Shown here one piece after another: positions 63,266-64,000 of a stretch of 64,000 nucleotides of DNA; position 1 is the first letter of the stretch, and each line of letters starts with the position of its first letter. The translations under genes were made by a program, and so were the position numbers. The stretch lies in the NCBI GenBank assembly GCA_030674185.1, contig JAPXFY010000031.1, positions 42,493,949 to 42,557,948 on the forward strand, given 5' to 3'. The notes beneath the pieces were generated by a model that was not told where the DNA came from, made no database searches, and saw only the letters and a list, made by a program, of their open reading frames with translations. Origin of the DNA: Monoplex corrugatus (taxonomy: Eukaryota; Mollusca; Gastropoda; Littorinimorpha; Ranellidae).

Positions 63266-63722
63266 CACAAACACGCACGCACAGAAAGAGAGAGAGAGAG
63301 AGAAAGAAAGAAAGAGCAGTCAAGATGGTAAGGTTTTTAATAACTCGTGAATTCCCATGCCCAGTTCCTAGCAGTAGCAGATAGTATATCAAGGAAGACC
63401 GTGCAGACCTAACATATGGCATTGGAATTTCCTGGTCAGGGGGTCACTTTATTCTGTTATCAATCAGAGCATCAAGTGTAACGCTACACCAACTAAACAG
63501 ACTCTGTCCCTTAGCTAAAACCTTCTGCCAAACAGTACTGGTAGTTGTTACCAATAGTCTTTAGGGTGAAAGCTGCCAGAATTTGTCAAAACTTGACCGG
63601 CACTATATGGCCGGTGCGTCTGTAGGGAACTGACGCCTTACTGGCACCAGGGGTACGGTGTGGTAGGAAGGAACTTCTTTTGGCACTGGCTCCCGGTGGC
63701 CGGTTCGTCATGAAAAGGTTAA
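62784..63722. mobile_element. TTAA-flanked element interrupting a tandem repeat
   Basis: TTAA at 62784-62787 and 63719-63722. The ends, read inward, are TTAAGTCTTTCCTGATGGCC and TTAACCTTTTCATGACGAAC, an imperfect inverted repeat. Left flank GTCAGTTT and right flank GCTACCCTCACAGAATTCAA join at one TTAA to give the unit seen intact at 62716-62760 and 63765-63800. Interior: (CT)n and (CA)n at 63120-63300 and a short frame MTDGEVFDITRKL at 62917. No transposase; piggyBac-like by target site. Confidence 0.7.
63118..63315. repeat. (CT)n, (CA)n and (GA)n microsatellites
   Basis: CT run 63121-63182, CA run 63216-63262 and GA run 63288-63315, all inside the TTAA-flanked element. Confidence 0.97.
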
Positions 63723-63817
63723 GCTACCCTCACAGAATTCAAATGGATTGTTGCTTTTCACTTGATAACTGAGTCAGTTTTTAAGCTACCCTCATAGAAT
63801 TTGATTACTTTAGCAAA

Positions 63818-64000
63818 GTATTGCCCCATATCTCTGTATATTGCCCCATATCTCTATCAAAATTGTTTGTGTTTATAAATAAAGGAGTTAATAAACAACA
63901 AAACTCCTTAGTAAGGTATTGCTCCATATCTCTATCAAAAATTGTTTGTTAGTTTGTGTCTATAAATAAAGGAGTTAATGAACAACAAAACTCCTTAGTA
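63818..64000. repeat. About 80-bp tandem duplication at the window end
   Basis: CCATATCTCTATCAAAATTG, TATAAATAAAGGAGTTAAT and AACAACAAAACTCCTTAGTA occur twice, with ACTCCTT complementary to AAGGAGT within each unit. The array may continue past 64000. Confidence 0.9.

Overview
The window is animal nuclear DNA, most likely from a lophotrochozoan and probably a gastropod mollusc. The evidence is GT-AG introns in phase with recognisable protein exons, very abundant (GT)n/(CA)n microsatellites, a tRNA-headed SINE family that I recognise from mollusc genomes, and several clades of non-LTR retrotransposon and TTAA-targeting transposon. It is mostly repeats, with few host genes.

Host genes. (1) 1374-1592 (+) is the last exon of an unrecognised gene with a poly(A) signal; a 34-bp minisatellite fills the sequence before it. 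(2) 44200-48791 (-) is the sigma subunit of the AP-1 clathrin adaptor: three exons that join in phase and code for about 142 residues; the last small exon was not found. (3) 59063-59150 and 61618-61928 (+) are two phase-compatible exons of an acidic protein with two SUMO-type motifs.

The most interesting locus is 19.3-27.5 kb. Five exons on the minus strand (27130 down to 21038) splice in phase into a 1164-residue protein. It has a very basic N-terminus, a cysteine-rich body with a plausible DDD transposase-like triad, a repetitive Ser/Pro linker and a C-terminal OTU-like cysteine-protease module. About fifteen copies of a motif near GTCGTAYGTGAC, most followed by AGACMAAG, lie on both sides of this gene, as transposase-binding subterminal repeats would. 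I read the whole as a candidate undescribed autonomous DNA transposon, or a recently domesticated one; its ends were not found.

Mobile DNA by region. 3.7-9 kb: a decayed restriction-like-endonuclease (RLE) retroelement, a CR1/L2-like LINE with (CTTGAAT)n tail, an RNase H remnant and a small MITE. 11-17 kb: satellites, a SINE split by a piggyBac-like element, and palindromic TTAA foldbacks. 31.5-33.3 kb: a GATGACACAGG-type minisatellite. 33362-37132: an apparently full-length APE-type LINE with a perfect 12-bp target duplication. 37.4-41.6 kb: one retroelement copy split by a 2783-bp CACTG...CAGTG transposon with a 4-bp target duplication. 41879-43755: an internally deleted piggyBac element. 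51.3-53.7 kb: a second copy of the split retroelement. 56.9-57.4 kb: another piggyBac remnant. 59.5-61 kb: a SINE and an RLE retroelement inside a host intron. 62784-63722: a TTAA-flanked element splitting a tandem repeat.

Long stretches with no feature I can name are 18.0-18.6, 27.5-28.4, 29.5-30.6, 50-51, 54-56.5 and 61-61.6 kb.
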